NCBI GenBank assembly: GCA_963422465.1
Contig: OY730170.1
Span: 4,440,379 to 4,504,378, forward strand
Direction: 5' to 3'
DNA: 64,000 nucleotides
Source: Lichina pygmaea
Taxonomy: Eukaryota; Ascomycota; Lichinomycetes; Lichinales; Lichinaceae
Below the pieces are notes generated by a model that ran no database searches, had not been told where the DNA came from, and was given only the letters and a program-made list of their open reading frames with translations. The position numbers and the translations under genes are program-made. Below, piece by piece: positions 29,105 to 40,939 of the stretch (position 1 is its first letter; the number at the start of each line of letters is the position of its first letter).

Positions 29105-29459
29105 CGGTAACAGGAAAACAGCTTGTGAAGAAGTGAAGAAGAGAAATTAGAAAAAGTATTAGAAAAATAGAAAGATTGTAGGAAATTTGCTGTTCTGTAC
29201 TTGAAATAAAGATCAAGAGGTGGTAAGAATAGTTCTCCTTCAATAAGAAAAGTCGGAGTAACTGATCTTCTTCTGGAAAAATAAAGGATTTCATATTTCT
29301 CAGAAGAGAAGACTATTCCATGTCTTGCAGCCCATGATAGACATTTGAGGTGTGTGTTCTTCAACCTCAGAAGATTGCTTTTTAGGGCCACAGTTGTACT
29401 ATGCCAGAACATAGTGCAGAGTTCCAACCCCCCTGCAGAGTCTCTGAATTATGCAAACA
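29105..29459 (-). pseudogene. LINE ORF2 fragment (third copy) with internal deletion
   Basis: Minus-strand coding matches the LINE region from K-S-N-L-L-R-L-K to F-S-R-R-R, then jumps directly to T-P-T-F-L-I-E-G-E, losing roughly 125-150 codons, and stops at the GC-rich island. It is a short decayed remnant lying directly against the tail of LINE copy 2. Confidence 0.75.
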
Positions 29460-30603
29460 TTTTATTTATTTATTTATTTTATTCTTACACTGATTTAGCT
29501 GTAGAGCCATGCAGAACTTCTAGGTACATGTTTGTTTCTCCAGAAAACCTTTGGAGGAATAAAAACTGGAGCTTGGGAGAGACTAGGGAAAATCTTGTGG
29601 AATATGCAGTAGCTAAGGAAATTTGTACATGTAGCTATTTGTTAAAACAAACAGTTGACTTGGTAGAGCTTAGAAAGAGAGTTGGTGGGCTAGGTTGAAC
29701 TGGTCAAGTCTTTTCAAAGACATAAACCAGAAAAGAAGTTTAGGAAGTAGCTTGGAGGAGAATAAGATAGATGGGAAATCTTGTAGAGGGAATTGGACTT
29801 GTTGTCTTTGGTTTGAAAATTTGTTACAGAAAAAAGTGATGTGTTGGGCTGTTTCTTCTCCAAAACCACATATGCATAGAGGGGAGTTAAAGTCTGGAAC
29901 ATTTGCTCTGAAAAGAAAACTGGCCAGTCCTATTCTTGCTGACAGAATTTGAAGAAATAGACTAGACTCAGCTTTTCTCAAATCTTTGAAGATATTGAGG
30001 TTTTTCTTCTGTGGCCTTCTGGTGAACATGTCCCAAATAGCAGAACAATTTCCTCTGCTTACCTGCCATCTGGCTTCCTATTCTTTGTGGAAAACCTCCT
30101 GTAGACTTTTCTTTGAGAAGTCTTGGTTAGTAGTTAGTTGTTCCAGCCAGACTGTTCTCCAGTTTAGAGAAATAGTTGTCAGAGACTTTGGTGTAGTTCT
30201 GAGAGAAGAAACATAGAGAGAAATTTGACTGTAGTTTGTGGAGAAGTGTAGAAGGAGAGTTGGGTAGTGTGTTTGAATAGAAAGATGAAAGAAAACATGC
30301 TGTTCTCAGCTTGAAGTATAAGTCTAGAGGGGGTAGAAATAGTTCTGATTCAAGTAGGAAAATAGGAGTGGCTTTAAAGACACCTCCTATAGTTCTTAAA
30401 CATTTATTTTGGAAAGTAGATAATGAAATAATATTAGAGAGTTTCTTTTGGGGATTGAACCAGACTCCTACTGCATAACTAAGAAAAGATCTTAGTATAG
30501 CAGTGTAGACATGACGTGCTGTTAGGACTGGTAGTCCCCAAGTAGAGTAGGTTGTTCTGGATAAAGCTGAGAAATATTTGGAGGCTTTCTGTGACATGAT
30601 TTT

Positions 30604-31203
30604 TGTTACGACCCAGGGGATGGGAGCCACTCATTTATAGGCAATCAGGCTGTGGGCCAGGCAAGAGGACACCATGGAAGTCAAGTGACCAACCAACAAG
30701 GGGTCACGTGACTGTCGAGACACACACGGGAGTCTTGACGCAGTATGCATAAAGCATCAAGACAATCTCACCAGTCTCAACGCAGGATGCATGAAGCATC
30801 AAGACAATCTCACCAGTCTCGACGCAGGATGCATGAAGCATCAAGACAATCTTACCAGTCTTGACGCAGGGTGCATAACATGGTGGGACTGTCAAGACAA
30901 TCTCACCTGTCTTGACGTCAAGACTGTCGAGACAATCTTGATTATCTTGACAGGCCAGCACTATATAGTCCAGCAATAGTTCCCTTATAGAACAATCATC
31001 TTCAACTCATGTTGTGATCCAGACAACTAGATCTACTTCAATACAATCCTTTGTACAAAGCTGTTGATCAGGTGTCACCACCACCACATTCCACCAAACC
31101 CCTTCGCACTCCTTGACACTCCTCTCCTGCGAGAACCAACCTGCCTTCCACCTCTCGCCCTAATCCTATACTCAGATAGGACAGTACAGTACAGACTGCA
31201 ACA
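30604..31203 (+). repeat. 5' LTR of Gypsy B1 (600 bp) with 42-bp palindromic tandem repeats
   Basis: About four 42-bp units (roughly 30731-30890) contain paired arms GTCTT ... GATGC and GCATC ... AAGAC around ATGAA. TATATAG is at 30962-30968; the predicted RNA start is at 30998. Confidence 0.9.
30962..31005 (+). promoter_or_regulatory. TATA box and predicted RNA start of Gypsy B1
   Basis: TATATAG at 30962 and ATCTTCAA at 30998-31005 (GTCTTCAA in B2 at 44403-44410 and in B3 at 59573-59580, always 36 bp after the TATA start). The 8-mer is the complement of the site just inside the LTR. Confidence 0.55.
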
Positions 31204-31205
31204 CT

Positions 31206-31213
31206 TTGAAGAC
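31206..31213 (+). other. probable self-primer binding site of Gypsy B1
   Basis: TTGAAGAC lies exactly 2 nt inside the 5' LTR and complements GTCTTCAA at the predicted RNA 5' end (one transition in B1's copy). The same site is at 44611-44618 in B2 and 59782-59789 in B3. Confidence 0.6.
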
Positions 31214-31221
31214 CCTCAAGG

Positions 31222-32721
31222 ATGAGTACCTCAGGAGCAACCAACCCCAACTTCCCAGATGGAAAGATTAGTGTTGCCAAGCCAGACCTGTTCTACAGTG
31301 AAAGAAACAAGGTCGACGACTGGCTCATGCAACTCCAAGTCTACTTTCAATTCCAACCAGAGACAAAGCTGCCTAAGGAAAAGTGGCTCCTCTTTGCAAC
31401 CACTTACATGAGAGGCAATGCTTATTGATAGATCAAGCCCTACGTCAACAAACATGTCTCAGGAAACAGAGACCACGATGGCACAACAGAATGGATGACA
31501 AAATGGACGTGATTCAAGGACAAGATCAAAAGGATCCTTGGACTATCTAACAAAGACAAAGTGGCTATACAAATAATCCAGCACATCAAACAACAACACT
31601 CAGCCACAGAGTACACCACGCAGTTCAAACAATACTCAGTACTGACTGACTGGGACGACAACACCCTGATGGTCATGTACTGACGTGGACTCAAGGAAAA
31701 TGTGAAGGATGAAATCACCTTCAACGGACGAGTGGTTGACACACTGGACAAACTCATCACACAAGCAATCAACATCAATGACAAACTATTCAAGCGAGTG
31801 ATGGAGAAACACCACGACAGAGGATACAGCCACCCCGCATGGCATGTGAGCAACCACTACAAGCTGCCTAACAAGGCACCACCACATGATCCATATGGCT
31901 ATGCACCCATGGAACTGGATGCAGTCCACCACAAGGGAAGGTTCACGAAAGGAAGGAACAACAAAAAGGGGAAAGCACTGAAGTGCTATGCCTGTGGCAA
32001 GCTAGGCCACATAGTGAAAGACTGTTGTTCAAAGAACAAGGTGCACTGACAGCAACTTAATACACTTGACGGAGACTAGAATGTCATCAAGCCAGAGGAC
32101 CCACCAGGAGAGGCTCAGCTATCTCTTGAACAATAGGACAACTACGATCAGACATTGGAAGCAGCCCACCAACTGGCAACATCAGGAGGCAAGGACCTAC
32201 CAGAACTGATAGGTCAGGACAAGGGACAGGAGCCCTTAACCACCTCTGATGGGGACTGAGATGAACCCGTGTCTATCAAAGAAGAAATACCACAAGGAAG
32301 CTATGCTTACAGCATGGACTCACAAAATCTACGGCACAGCGAACTACAGTGGAGGTTTTGCACAAAGTACTACTGCACCTACCATGAACAACTACGAAGG
32401 TACGGAGGACATTCACCCTACCACGCCACCTGCCACAAGTATTGGGTCAATTGCGAGAAGGATGTGTGTGAGACCCATCTTTGGGACAAACACCAACACA
32501 CTGCATTCTCCGGGCACACACATGATTGGCACAAACACCTCATGTTCCTACAGCAAGGCAACAACCACAACTGCTACGTCAACAATTGGCAGTACTGCCT
32601 CAAGCCTGGATGTGACAAGCATCAGCAAGACAAATTCATGAACAGATTCCTCAGGACTGATGGGAATGACTGGACCCATTGCCCAGTCAGTGGAAAGACA
32701 CTTCAATCAGGAAAAGACTGA
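31222..32721 (+). pseudogene. gag of Gypsy B1 with second Cys/His region
   Basis: One frame of 500 codons with several nonsense changes (for example TGA at 31426-31428 and 31681-31683). A capsid-like N-terminal part is followed by a CCHC knuckle (C-Y-A-C-G-K-L-G-H-I-V-K-D-C at about 31984-32025). In the same frame a Cys/His/Trp-rich region (about 32330-32640) includes W-x2-C-x4-C-x2-H-L-x2-K. That motif also occurs in A2 gag at the corresponding place, so it is probably a genuine Gag domain. pol lies in the -1 frame and overlaps the end. Confidence 0.85.
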
Positions 32722-35700
32722 ACTCCCTTGTCAAGGGGTGACATTGGGAGCTCAACAACATGACCCCTAGCAACGCAAAGCACCTGCGATTGCCTGTGTC
32801 ACTACACGCCAACACGCCAGTACAGACATACGCACTTGTTGACTCTGGAGCCAGTGGAAACTACATTTCAAGACAACTTTACAACACCCTCGGCACTGGA
32901 AGGAGACGCAAGCAGCAGCCCTATCAGCTTGCGATAGCAAATGGACAGACAGAGCTAGTCTGCCATGAGACACAGCCAATGGAAATGGTTACCAGACACC
33001 ATGCTGAAAGGATCCACCTTGATATTGTCAAGTTGGCCACTCAGGATATCTATTTGGGGATGCCTTGGCTAAAGAAGCACAACCCAGTTGTTAACTGGAG
33101 AACAGAAGTACTCACGTTTAGGAACTGCACTAACAACACAGCTCAGACCTGTTACCAGCCGCAGAAGGCATGGACAGATGAGGGAAGGAGTTCTCAGTGG
33201 AACCTCACTGACAGAAAGGACAACTCTCAAGAGAAGAGGTCCACCTTGACAGGCACACCCCGGAACCAGGTGGCCAAACAGTCAGAGATGAAGAGAGAGG
33301 AAGTTGTTAACCCTCTGGAGATCCCTGAAGAGTACTGACCTGGGTATGATAACCTCTTTCAGGAAGAGACAACAACAGCAGTGTTGCCTAAGCACCAACC
33401 TTGGGATCATGAGATCAAGTTGCAACCAGGGACAGAGCCAGGATTTGGACCAATTTACCAGTTATCAGAGAAAGAGCTCCAAGTACTTCGCGAGTACCTG
33501 GAGGAAAACCTGAAAAAAAGTTTCATTCAAGAATCTCAATCACCAGCAGGATACCCGATACTATTTGCACCAAAGAAAGACAGAAGTCTTCGACTTTGTG
33601 TGGATTACAGGAAACTCAACAACATTACCATCAAGAACTGATATCCGTTGCCAAATGCGAACAAATTGCAAGACAGGATCAGCCAAGCTGCAATCTTTAC
33701 CAAGCTGGACTTGAAAGGAGCATACAACCTGATACGCATGAAAGAAGGAGAAGAATGGAAGACAGTCTTCAGAACCTGATACAGACACTACAAGTATCTG
33801 GTTATGCCATTCGGACTCACAAACACACCAGCAACATGTCAAGCATTGATCAACAACATCATCAGAGCACACCTGGACCAAACAGCTATCACCTACCTGG
33901 ACAACATTCTTGTCTACTCAAACACGCAACAAGAACATACCAAACATGTGAAGGATGTTCTACGATGCCTACAAGAGGCAGGGCTCAAGCTCAACCCAAA
34001 GAAATGCGAGTTCAACAAACCAGAAGTTGAATTCCTCAGATACATCATAGGGATTGAAGGGATCAAGATTGACCCTGAGAAAATCAAAGTGATTCAGCAA
34101 TAGCCAACACTGACATCAGTTAAGGAAGTACAAGCCTTCCTAGAATTTGCCAACTTCAACTGACAGTTCATCAAGAACTACTCACAGATGGCAACACCAC
34201 TGACAGAACTCACAAAGAAGGACGTGGAGTACTGGTGGACAGAGAGATAACAAAAAGCATTCCAACAGCTCAAGGACACTTGCGCCAAGGAACCAGTTCT
34301 CCTCAACTTCAAGACAGGCCAACCAACACAAATCAAGACAGATGCTTCAGATCAGGCAGTGGGAGCATGTCTATGCCAACAGGCAGACAGCAAGTGGCAC
34401 CCAGTTGTCTACTACTCACAAAAAATGACACAAGCAGAACAAAACTATGATATCCACGATAAAGAGCTACTGGCAGTTGTCAACACACTTGAACACTGGA
34501 GAGTGTACATGGAAAGCAGTTCTGAACTCACCATTCTCACAGACCACAAGAATCTGACAACATTCACGACAACGAAGAAGCTGAACAGATGGCAAGTCAG
34601 ATAGGCTGAACTCCTAGGGCAACACAAGTTCAAGATCTTGTACACCCCTGGACAAGACAATAGGAGAGCAGACGCACTAAGCTGACGAAAAGACCACATG
34701 GAAGATGATGAACACCAAGGAACAATCTTACAGCAGGACCAGCAAGGAAACCTGGTGCCTCAACCACAGATCAACAAGCTCACGGCAGAAGACACTGAAG
34801 AACTAATAAGGAACTACTATGATAATCCAGCACATGGTCACCCAGGAATCTCCAAGACCACAGACCTTATCCAACAGGCAGGGAACAATGTCATTAACCT
34901 CTGACAACATGTCACAAACTACATCAGCAAGTGTCTACTATACCAGAAAAACAAACATGGAAGACATAAGCTATACAGAGAAGGACACCCGAACACGATA
35001 CCGAGAGGCCTGTGGGAAGACATATCAATAGACTTCATCACAAAACTACCCAAGTCCAAAGACCCAGTCACAGGAATCACCTACGACTTGATTATGGTGA
35101 TAGTGGACAGATTCACAAAATATCTAATAGTGGTACTATTCAAGAAGACCCACACAGCAGAACAGTTGGGACACCTCTTACTGGACAGATTGGTCAGAGA
35201 CTACAGAGTTCTGATCATGATCATTACAGACAGAGATAAACTCTTCACATCCAACTACTGGAAGACAATCAGTGCAGCCATGGGAACAAAACCCAAAATA
35301 TCTACGGCCTATCACCCACGAACTGACAGCCAGACGGAGCAAGCGAACCAAGTCCTGGAGACTTACTTACAGCATTACATCAACAAGACCCACAGCAATT
35401 GGGTACAGTTATTACTGGTGGCACAGCTGGCAATCAACCAGCACAGATCAGACTCAACAAAGGAATCACCATTTTTTGCCAATTTTGGACAACATGCGAA
35501 CATCGGGATGCCAAGCAGAGCTTCACCAAACATGGAGAAAGCACTCCAACATTACAAGCTCCTACAACAAACACACACGATGATGAGGCACTACCTTCAA
35601 GAGACCTCAGAAAGAATACAACGTCAAATGGACAAGAAATCAAAAATGGCACCTCAGCTAAAGAAGGGGGATAAAGTCTACCTCCTCACAAGAAATTGGA

Positions 35701-36059
35701 GAACAAAGAAACTAAGAACAAAGAAACTGGACCATGTCAAGGTCAGACTATTTTCAGTCGAAGAAAAAACCAGACCAGTCAACATCAGACTGCGACTACC
35801 GAGAGACGCTCGGGTACACCCAAACTTTCACATCTCAATGATTGAATTAGCTGACCAGAGCACACTCTTGCAGGAAACATTTCATTACCAACCAGAGGAA
35901 GAACAGGAATTCAAGGTTGAACAGATCCTGAAGAGAAAAGGTCAGCGACACCTTGTCAAGTGGAAAAACTACCCAGACTCGGAAAATACCTGGGAGCCAC
36001 TCAGGAACCTCGCGAACTGCCAGCTCCTCCTGCAGCAGTTCCGGCAGAAGCAGGACTGA
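32722..36059 (+). pseudogene. pol of Gypsy B1: PR-RT-RH-IN-chromodomain
   Basis: A single frame with protease (D-S-G-A-S-G near 32841-32858), RT, RNase H (about 34300-34690), integrase (about 34790-35600; core I-I-T-D-R-D near 35220) and chromodomain (about 35909-36030, with V-K-W and W-E-P). Nonsense codons include TGA at 32739-32741, 33336-33338, 33641-33643, TAG at 34101-34103 and others; all are transition-type. RT active site reads Y-L-D-N. The dead site and many stops are shared with B2 and B3 although the three have separate insertion sites. Confidence 0.9.
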
Positions 36060-36501
36060 ACAGCTCAGCCTGCAGCGCGGACGTGTCAATAACTGTTGCT
36101 GACAAGTCTTCACCATCCACCTCCATTTCAGCAACAAGACACTGGAGCTTCTTCTTTGCTCAACCCTCAGCACCCTCAAGAACCTTTTGCTTTCAGGACA
36201 CACAAGCCTGCAGCTCGGCAAGCTGCTCAACAAGAGCATCCCGCTTGGCCTCATCAACAGCCAAATCCTCACGAAAGTTATCCTGAGTCATGTTCAGTGA
36301 CTCCCAAGAAAGTGACACACAGGACTTCCCATGATGAGTGCATTTAGCGCACTTCAACTTATCGTTGTTGTCAGACATTCGGAAGCAGGGCTTGTGGTTC
36401 AAAACACAGAAGTCACACAGAGCAAGCAACACAAAGTTATGATCACAGATCTGGGCTGCCAGCTGGTTTCAGTAAGCAGAGGCACGTGATTTTGCAGACA
36501 T
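36001..36501 (-). pseudogene. antisense ORF of Gypsy B1: Zn2Cys6-like cluster plus coiled coil
   Basis: A 167-codon antisense frame starts 44 bp from the 3' LTR and ends overlapping the last 59 nt of pol. Six cysteines are spaced C-x2-C-x6-C-x11-C-x2-C-x6-C, again Zn2Cys6 spacing, followed by a helix rich in Glu/Leu/Asp (L-A-V-D-E-A-K-R-D-A-L-V-E-Q-L). In-frame TGA codons (for example codon 11, and after A-C-V-S) sit where CGA would give Arg. B2 has the same 501-nt frame at 49906-49406. Sequence identity with the A-family antisense product is low, but position, orientation, cysteine spacing and helix are shared. Confidence 0.6.
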
Positions 36502-36545
36502 ACTCAAGAATTCATCAGGACGATGAATGAAGGAGAGGAGGGTAG

Positions 36546-37143
36546 TGTTACGACCCAGGGGATGGGAGCCACTCATTTATAGGCAATCAGGCTGCGGGCC
36601 AGGCAAGAGGACACCATGGAAGTCAAGTGACCAACTAACAAGGGGTCACGTGACTGTCAAGACACACAGGAGTCTTGACGCAGCATGCATGAAGCATCAA
36701 GACAATCTCACCAGTCTTGACGCAGGATGCATGAAGCATCAAGACAATCTCACCAGTCTTGACGCAGGATGCATGAAGCATCAAGACAATCTCACCAGTC
36801 TCAACGCAGGGTGCATAACATGGTGGGACTGTCGAGACAATCTCACCTGTCTTGATGTCAAGACTGTCAAGACAATCTTGATCATCTTGACAGGCCAGCA
36901 CTATATAGTCCGGTGATAGTTCCCTTATAGAACAATCATCTTCAACTCATGTTGTGATCCAGACAACTAGATCTACTTCAATACAATCCTTTGTACGAAG
37001 CTGTTGATCAGGTGTCACCACCACCACGTTCCACCAAACCCCTTCGCACTCCTTGACACTCCTCTCCTGCGAGAACCAACCTGCCTTCCACCTCTCGCCC
37101 TAATCCTATACTCGGATAGGACAGTACAGTACAGACCGCAACA
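36546..37143 (+). repeat. 3' LTR of Gypsy B1 (598 bp)
   Basis: Near-identical to the 5' LTR with scattered transitions; the same TATATAG and 42-bp repeat units. Confidence 0.9.
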
Positions 37144-39451
37144 ATTTTTTGGTGTTTTTTCCAGACAAGTTTTGAGTCAAAGTAAAGTCCCAAGATGCGC
37201 ACTTCTTCTTTTGGTTGAAGTACCACTTCTCCAAGTCTTAGACTGAGCTGAAGATTGTCTCTTCTTCTTCTAGAAAAATAGAGAAGTTCATACTTTTCAG
37301 GTGCAAACTTCATACTATGTTTTCTTGCCCAGTCCTGACATTTGGAATGTGTAGACTTCAACTTGAGAAGGTTGCTTTTCAAGGAGGAGGAGAATGCAAG
37401 AAGATTAGTGTCATCTGCAAAACCAAGTGCTGAAACTCCTTTCTCAGGGGTGTGTACAGTATTGTGCAGTTCTGAGATATAGAAAAGAAATAGAATAGGA
37501 GAGAAAGGTGATCCTTCAGGGACTCCACAGTATATAGGGAACTGGGGGGATTCTGAGTCATCAAACACCAGAGAGGTAGTGCGTGAAGTAGTGAAGGAAA
37601 AGATCCAGGATACAAACCACTTAGGAATTATTCTCTTAATCAGGATCTTTCTGAGAACTTCTGGCAAGACTCTGTCATAGGCTCCAGAGATGTCTAGAGA
37701 GAGAAGACTAGCAACCATTCCTTCTTTCCAGATCTTTTCTACCTGGGAGGTCAGAAGAAAAAGTGCTGATTCTGTTGATCTTCCTTTTCTGAATCCCATC
37801 TGGATTTCTGGCAAGAGATTTTCTTTCTCAGCTAGTTCACTTAGTCTTGCAGCTGCAATAGCTTCCATTAGCTTCCCAATTGTATTCAGGAGAGCTATAG
37901 GGCGCCATGCTTTTGCTTGACAGTAGGATTCCTTGCCAGGTTTCCTTAGGCAGATTGTCTTGGCTGACTTGTACCTGTCTGGAAAGTATTCCAGTCTCCA
38001 GCAAGCCTCCAAAACCTTAGCAATTCTTTTGTTGAAAGGGTCTCCCAGTGCTCTTAGAAATCCATTTGGTAGAGTATCTTGGCCTGGTGCTGAGAGAGGT
38101 TTTTTCTTCTTTAGAACCTCTTGTACTTCTTCCTTGGAGACTTCTTGGGATAGTTGCCATTCCTGGGTTTCTTCTGGCAGGTCCTGTTCCTCTGGCTCTG
38201 GCTGTAGGGGAAGAGGGAAGAATTAAGTCCTGAAAGCTTCTGTTTTCTCTTCAAAAGACTTTGCCAGCTGTCCTTGTTGTCCTATAAGTTCTGGGACTAT
38301 TGGTAGGTCAGGAACTTTGCCGGCTTTTTCTTTTCTCCATTTGGCAATTCTCCAGTAGTCCTGGGTTTCTGCTAGCTGGTGGAGATGTGTTCTGAATGTC
38401 TTTCTTTTGGCTTGTCTGATCAGACTCTTTTTCTTTTTAGTTATCTCCTCTAGTCTGGTGGTTTCCTCTTGGCCTTGGAGTACTTTTCTTCTTACTTTTC
38501 TTTCCTCCTGGATTATTTCTTTGATTTCCTGGTTCCACCATAGTACTGCATACCTGGACTCTTTGCAAGTTTGGGTTGTCTTGTTTGCAATTTCTTGGAG
38601 AGTTTTGTCCAGTCTTTCCAGGTAATCATCCACTTCTTTCTTGCTAGTAAGAGATGGAATAGGTGGTAGGTTATCAGCTTCTTGTCTTGCTTGACTAGCA
38701 TCCAGAGTTCTCCAGTTCTTTTTGTCTGTTCTGGTTTTTCTTGGAGTCTCCAGACTGAGAATTGTGTGCACTGGTCTGTGGTCTGACCCTGTGTGGAATC
38801 TCATGTTAATTTGTGAGTAAATAAGAGAATTAAGTAAAGAACTTGAAATAAAAGAAAGATCAATTGCTGATGAAGTTGGTTCTAGAAGAGTTCTTGCTCT
38901 TGTTGGTGTGTAGGGAGCTATTGCCAGCTCTAGTCCCTATTTGTCTGTTAGGTTCTTGAAGGATAAGGCCAGTTCTGAGTATAGCTGGCTTGACTTTGAC
39001 CAACTTGGGTGGTGGAGATTTGAGTCTGTCAGGAGAATATGTTCACCCTCTTTTTGGATAGCTTGTTCCAGTAGGTCTAGAAGAGTCTGAGCTGACTCTC
39101 TATAGTTCCTTTGGCTTGTGGGTGTGAAATAGAGGTTGTGGATCCAGAATGACTTTGTTTGAACTCTTATCTCCAAGGAGACTAGATCTTTACTCCAGAA
39201 AATTGGGCTTATAGATGACCGCAAAATTCTTCTGTTAACAAGAACAAGTGTTCTCCCTAGCTCCTGGCTTTGTAAAGGGTAGAAGGCTGAGAATGTTGTA
39301 GAGATGCTTGATTCTTGGTGGGGGTTTTTCCAGAGTTCTTGCAGAGTGATGATGTCCACTTCCTGTAGTCTAGGGTTTGCCAGTAGAAGTTCTTGGCATG
39401 TCTGGCTTTTCTGGACATTGTACTGGAGAAGGTTAAGTGTGGAGTAACTCA

Positions 39452-40939
39452 TTAATCCTCTTGGCTAGAGTCTTCCAAGATCTCAGTAGCTTTTTTTCTG
39501 GGTATGTTGATTTGGAACTCTGAGTTCTGTGCAAGTGGGAAAGTGGGGAGCTGAGTGTTCAGTCTTGAGCTTGAGCATGCTCTTAGTACTTCCCCTTGTT
39601 TTCTTTTCTTAGCTTCTTGTCTGTCTTGTAGACTTGGCCCTTTTTCTTGTGTTGAGGGAGTCTGAGGTAGAGCTAGTCTGGGAGCTATTGTGTACCTCCC
39701 TGGTCTTGCTAGCCATACCTCTCTTGCTTTCTGGATTGCTTCCTGTTTTTTCTGGCAGGACTTTGACCAGGCTGGGTGGTTTCCCTTGCAGTTTGCACAT
39801 TTTGGTGTTAGAGTTTCTGGAGAAGTCTGGCAGTCTCTTCTGGCATGCTTTCCTCCACAGGCTGTGCACTGGGCTTGGGCTTGGCAAGGGCGTGCTTGGT
39901 GTCCAAACCTAGCACATTTGTAGCACTGGGTGACTGATGTTGCTAGCAGGGCTGGTTCTACTTCATGTAGAGTGTATCCTAGAACTACTCCTTTCTCAAT
40001 TAGGAGGTTTGCTTGCTCTGGGGTGGCTAGATCCAGATGTAGAGATGTGACTGGCTTCTGGAGGAGTTTGGCTTTTCTGGACCAGTAGGTTCTTAGGATG
40101 TTGACCTTACTTTCCATCCCAGGGTTTTGGGAGAAGATTGTCTTTTTTGTTTCCTCCAGGTTTTCTGGTTTGAAGTCTTTTGTCTGCACCCCATGGACTA
40201 GCACTGGAAAGATTCTGGGTGATATCTTGGCCTCTGCTGTAAAGACAGCTGGGATCCAGTCCTTGTTTTCCTCTAGCTGAGTCTTGGCTTCAGGAGTTTC
40301 CAGAGAGATTATAATATCTCCTGAGGGTAGTTTTCTGGCTGCTCTTATTTCTTTTTGGCAGGAGAGTGGTGTTTTCTTCTTGAGAGCTTCCATGAGCTGG
40401 GCTGGTGTTCTGTTTGCTAACTGGCCAGTCTGAGTTCCAGGTCTGATAGTGATTTCACTGTGGATTCTGGTTGGAACAGGGATTTCCTGTCCTACTGTTT
40501 TCTGGGCTGCCTGGGCATATGTTGGCTTGGTGTTTTGTTTTTGGACTTGTTTCTCAATACTGTCCAGTCTCTCAAGTATCTTCTGGAGACTCTGGGAGTT
40601 AGGTGAGTGAGTAGAGACATCTTTGTCCAGAGCTTCTGCCACTTTGGACAGAATACTATCCTATGCTTTTTTGATGTGTTGGGGAGCTTTTGTGTGGATA
40701 AGCCATTCTTCCACTAGCTGGGGAGGTGTCAGCCCCTTCTCTTCTTCTTTTTCTTGAGTCTGGGATTGGTCTGTCAGGGAGTTAGCCACTGGGGGTTGCT
40801 GGGAGCTTGGAGAAGGCTGGTTTTCTTTCTCTTTCTCTGGTTTTTTCTTTGACATTATGTGATTTTGGGTGTCTTCCAGCAGTTCTTTTTGGCTGGGATT
40901 GGTGAGGCTCTTTTGGAGGCTTCTTCCAGTTATTCGCAA
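39452..40939 (-). pseudogene. LINE copy 2 ORF1 (Gag-like, three zinc knuckles)
   Basis: One frame of about 495 codons, broken by a single TAG near 40661-40663 (CAG to TAG), probably starting at 40939 or at the downstream ATG near 40855. The N terminus is charged and Gln/Ser rich. The C-terminal part carries C-Y-K-C-x4-H-x4-C, C-T-A-C-x3-H-x4-C and C-A-N-C-x3-H-type knuckles (about 39960-39760), as in Tad1/I-clade ORF1 proteins that bind element RNA. The stop TAA shares its last A with the ORF2 ATG. Confidence 0.85.

Larger units (their letters stand above)
30604..37143 (+). mobile_element. Gypsy B1: Ty3/Gypsy chromovirus, complete with both LTRs
   Basis: LTRs 30604-31203 and 36546-37143 start TGTTACGACCC and end GCAACA. 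TSD ATTTT at 30599-30603 and 37144-37148. Total 6540 bp, the same as B2. It is inserted in LINE copy 2 in the opposite orientation. Internal order is gag with a Cys/His tail, PR, RT, RH, IN, chromodomain and antisense ORF. Confidence 0.95.
29670..39452 (-). pseudogene. LINE copy 2 ORF2: endonuclease plus reverse transcriptase (interrupted by B1)
   Basis: Starts at ATG 39452-39450, overlapping the ORF1 stop (TAATG). An APE-type endonuclease domain fills about 39440-38780, followed by the linker, RT (about 38000-37300, F-A-D-D-T intact) and, beyond B1 (30604-37148), the C-terminal part ending at 29670 with a C-I-C-G-F-G-E-E-T-A-Q-H zinc-like motif. Nonsense codons are at about 38938-38940 (TAG) and 38224-38226 (TAA), plus one or more near 30127; all are explained by C-to-T or G-to-A changes. 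I see no RNase H domain. Confidence 0.85.

Noticed and set aside
30720-30900. CRISPR-like array in the Gypsy LTRs
   Set aside because: Tandem units lie head to tail without unique spacers, inside LTRs of a eukaryotic retrotransposon.
30715-30960. short plus and minus frames of repeated M-K-H-Q-D-N-L / L-M-L-H-A peptides
   Set aside because: They are translations of the 42-bp LTR repeat and recur in every B LTR; no sign of a protein.
32249-32641. second overlapping frame in B gag (Thr/Ser-rich)
   Set aside because: It is out of frame with both gag and pol; the gag frame carries the Cys/His motif shared with family A.
22375-36059. TGA read as Arg (recoding) in the Gypsy genes
   Set aside because: Host genes here use TGA as a stop (SUZ12-like, PGA1-like), TAG and TAA also occur in the elements, and other copies have CGA at some of the same sites, so deamination explains it.
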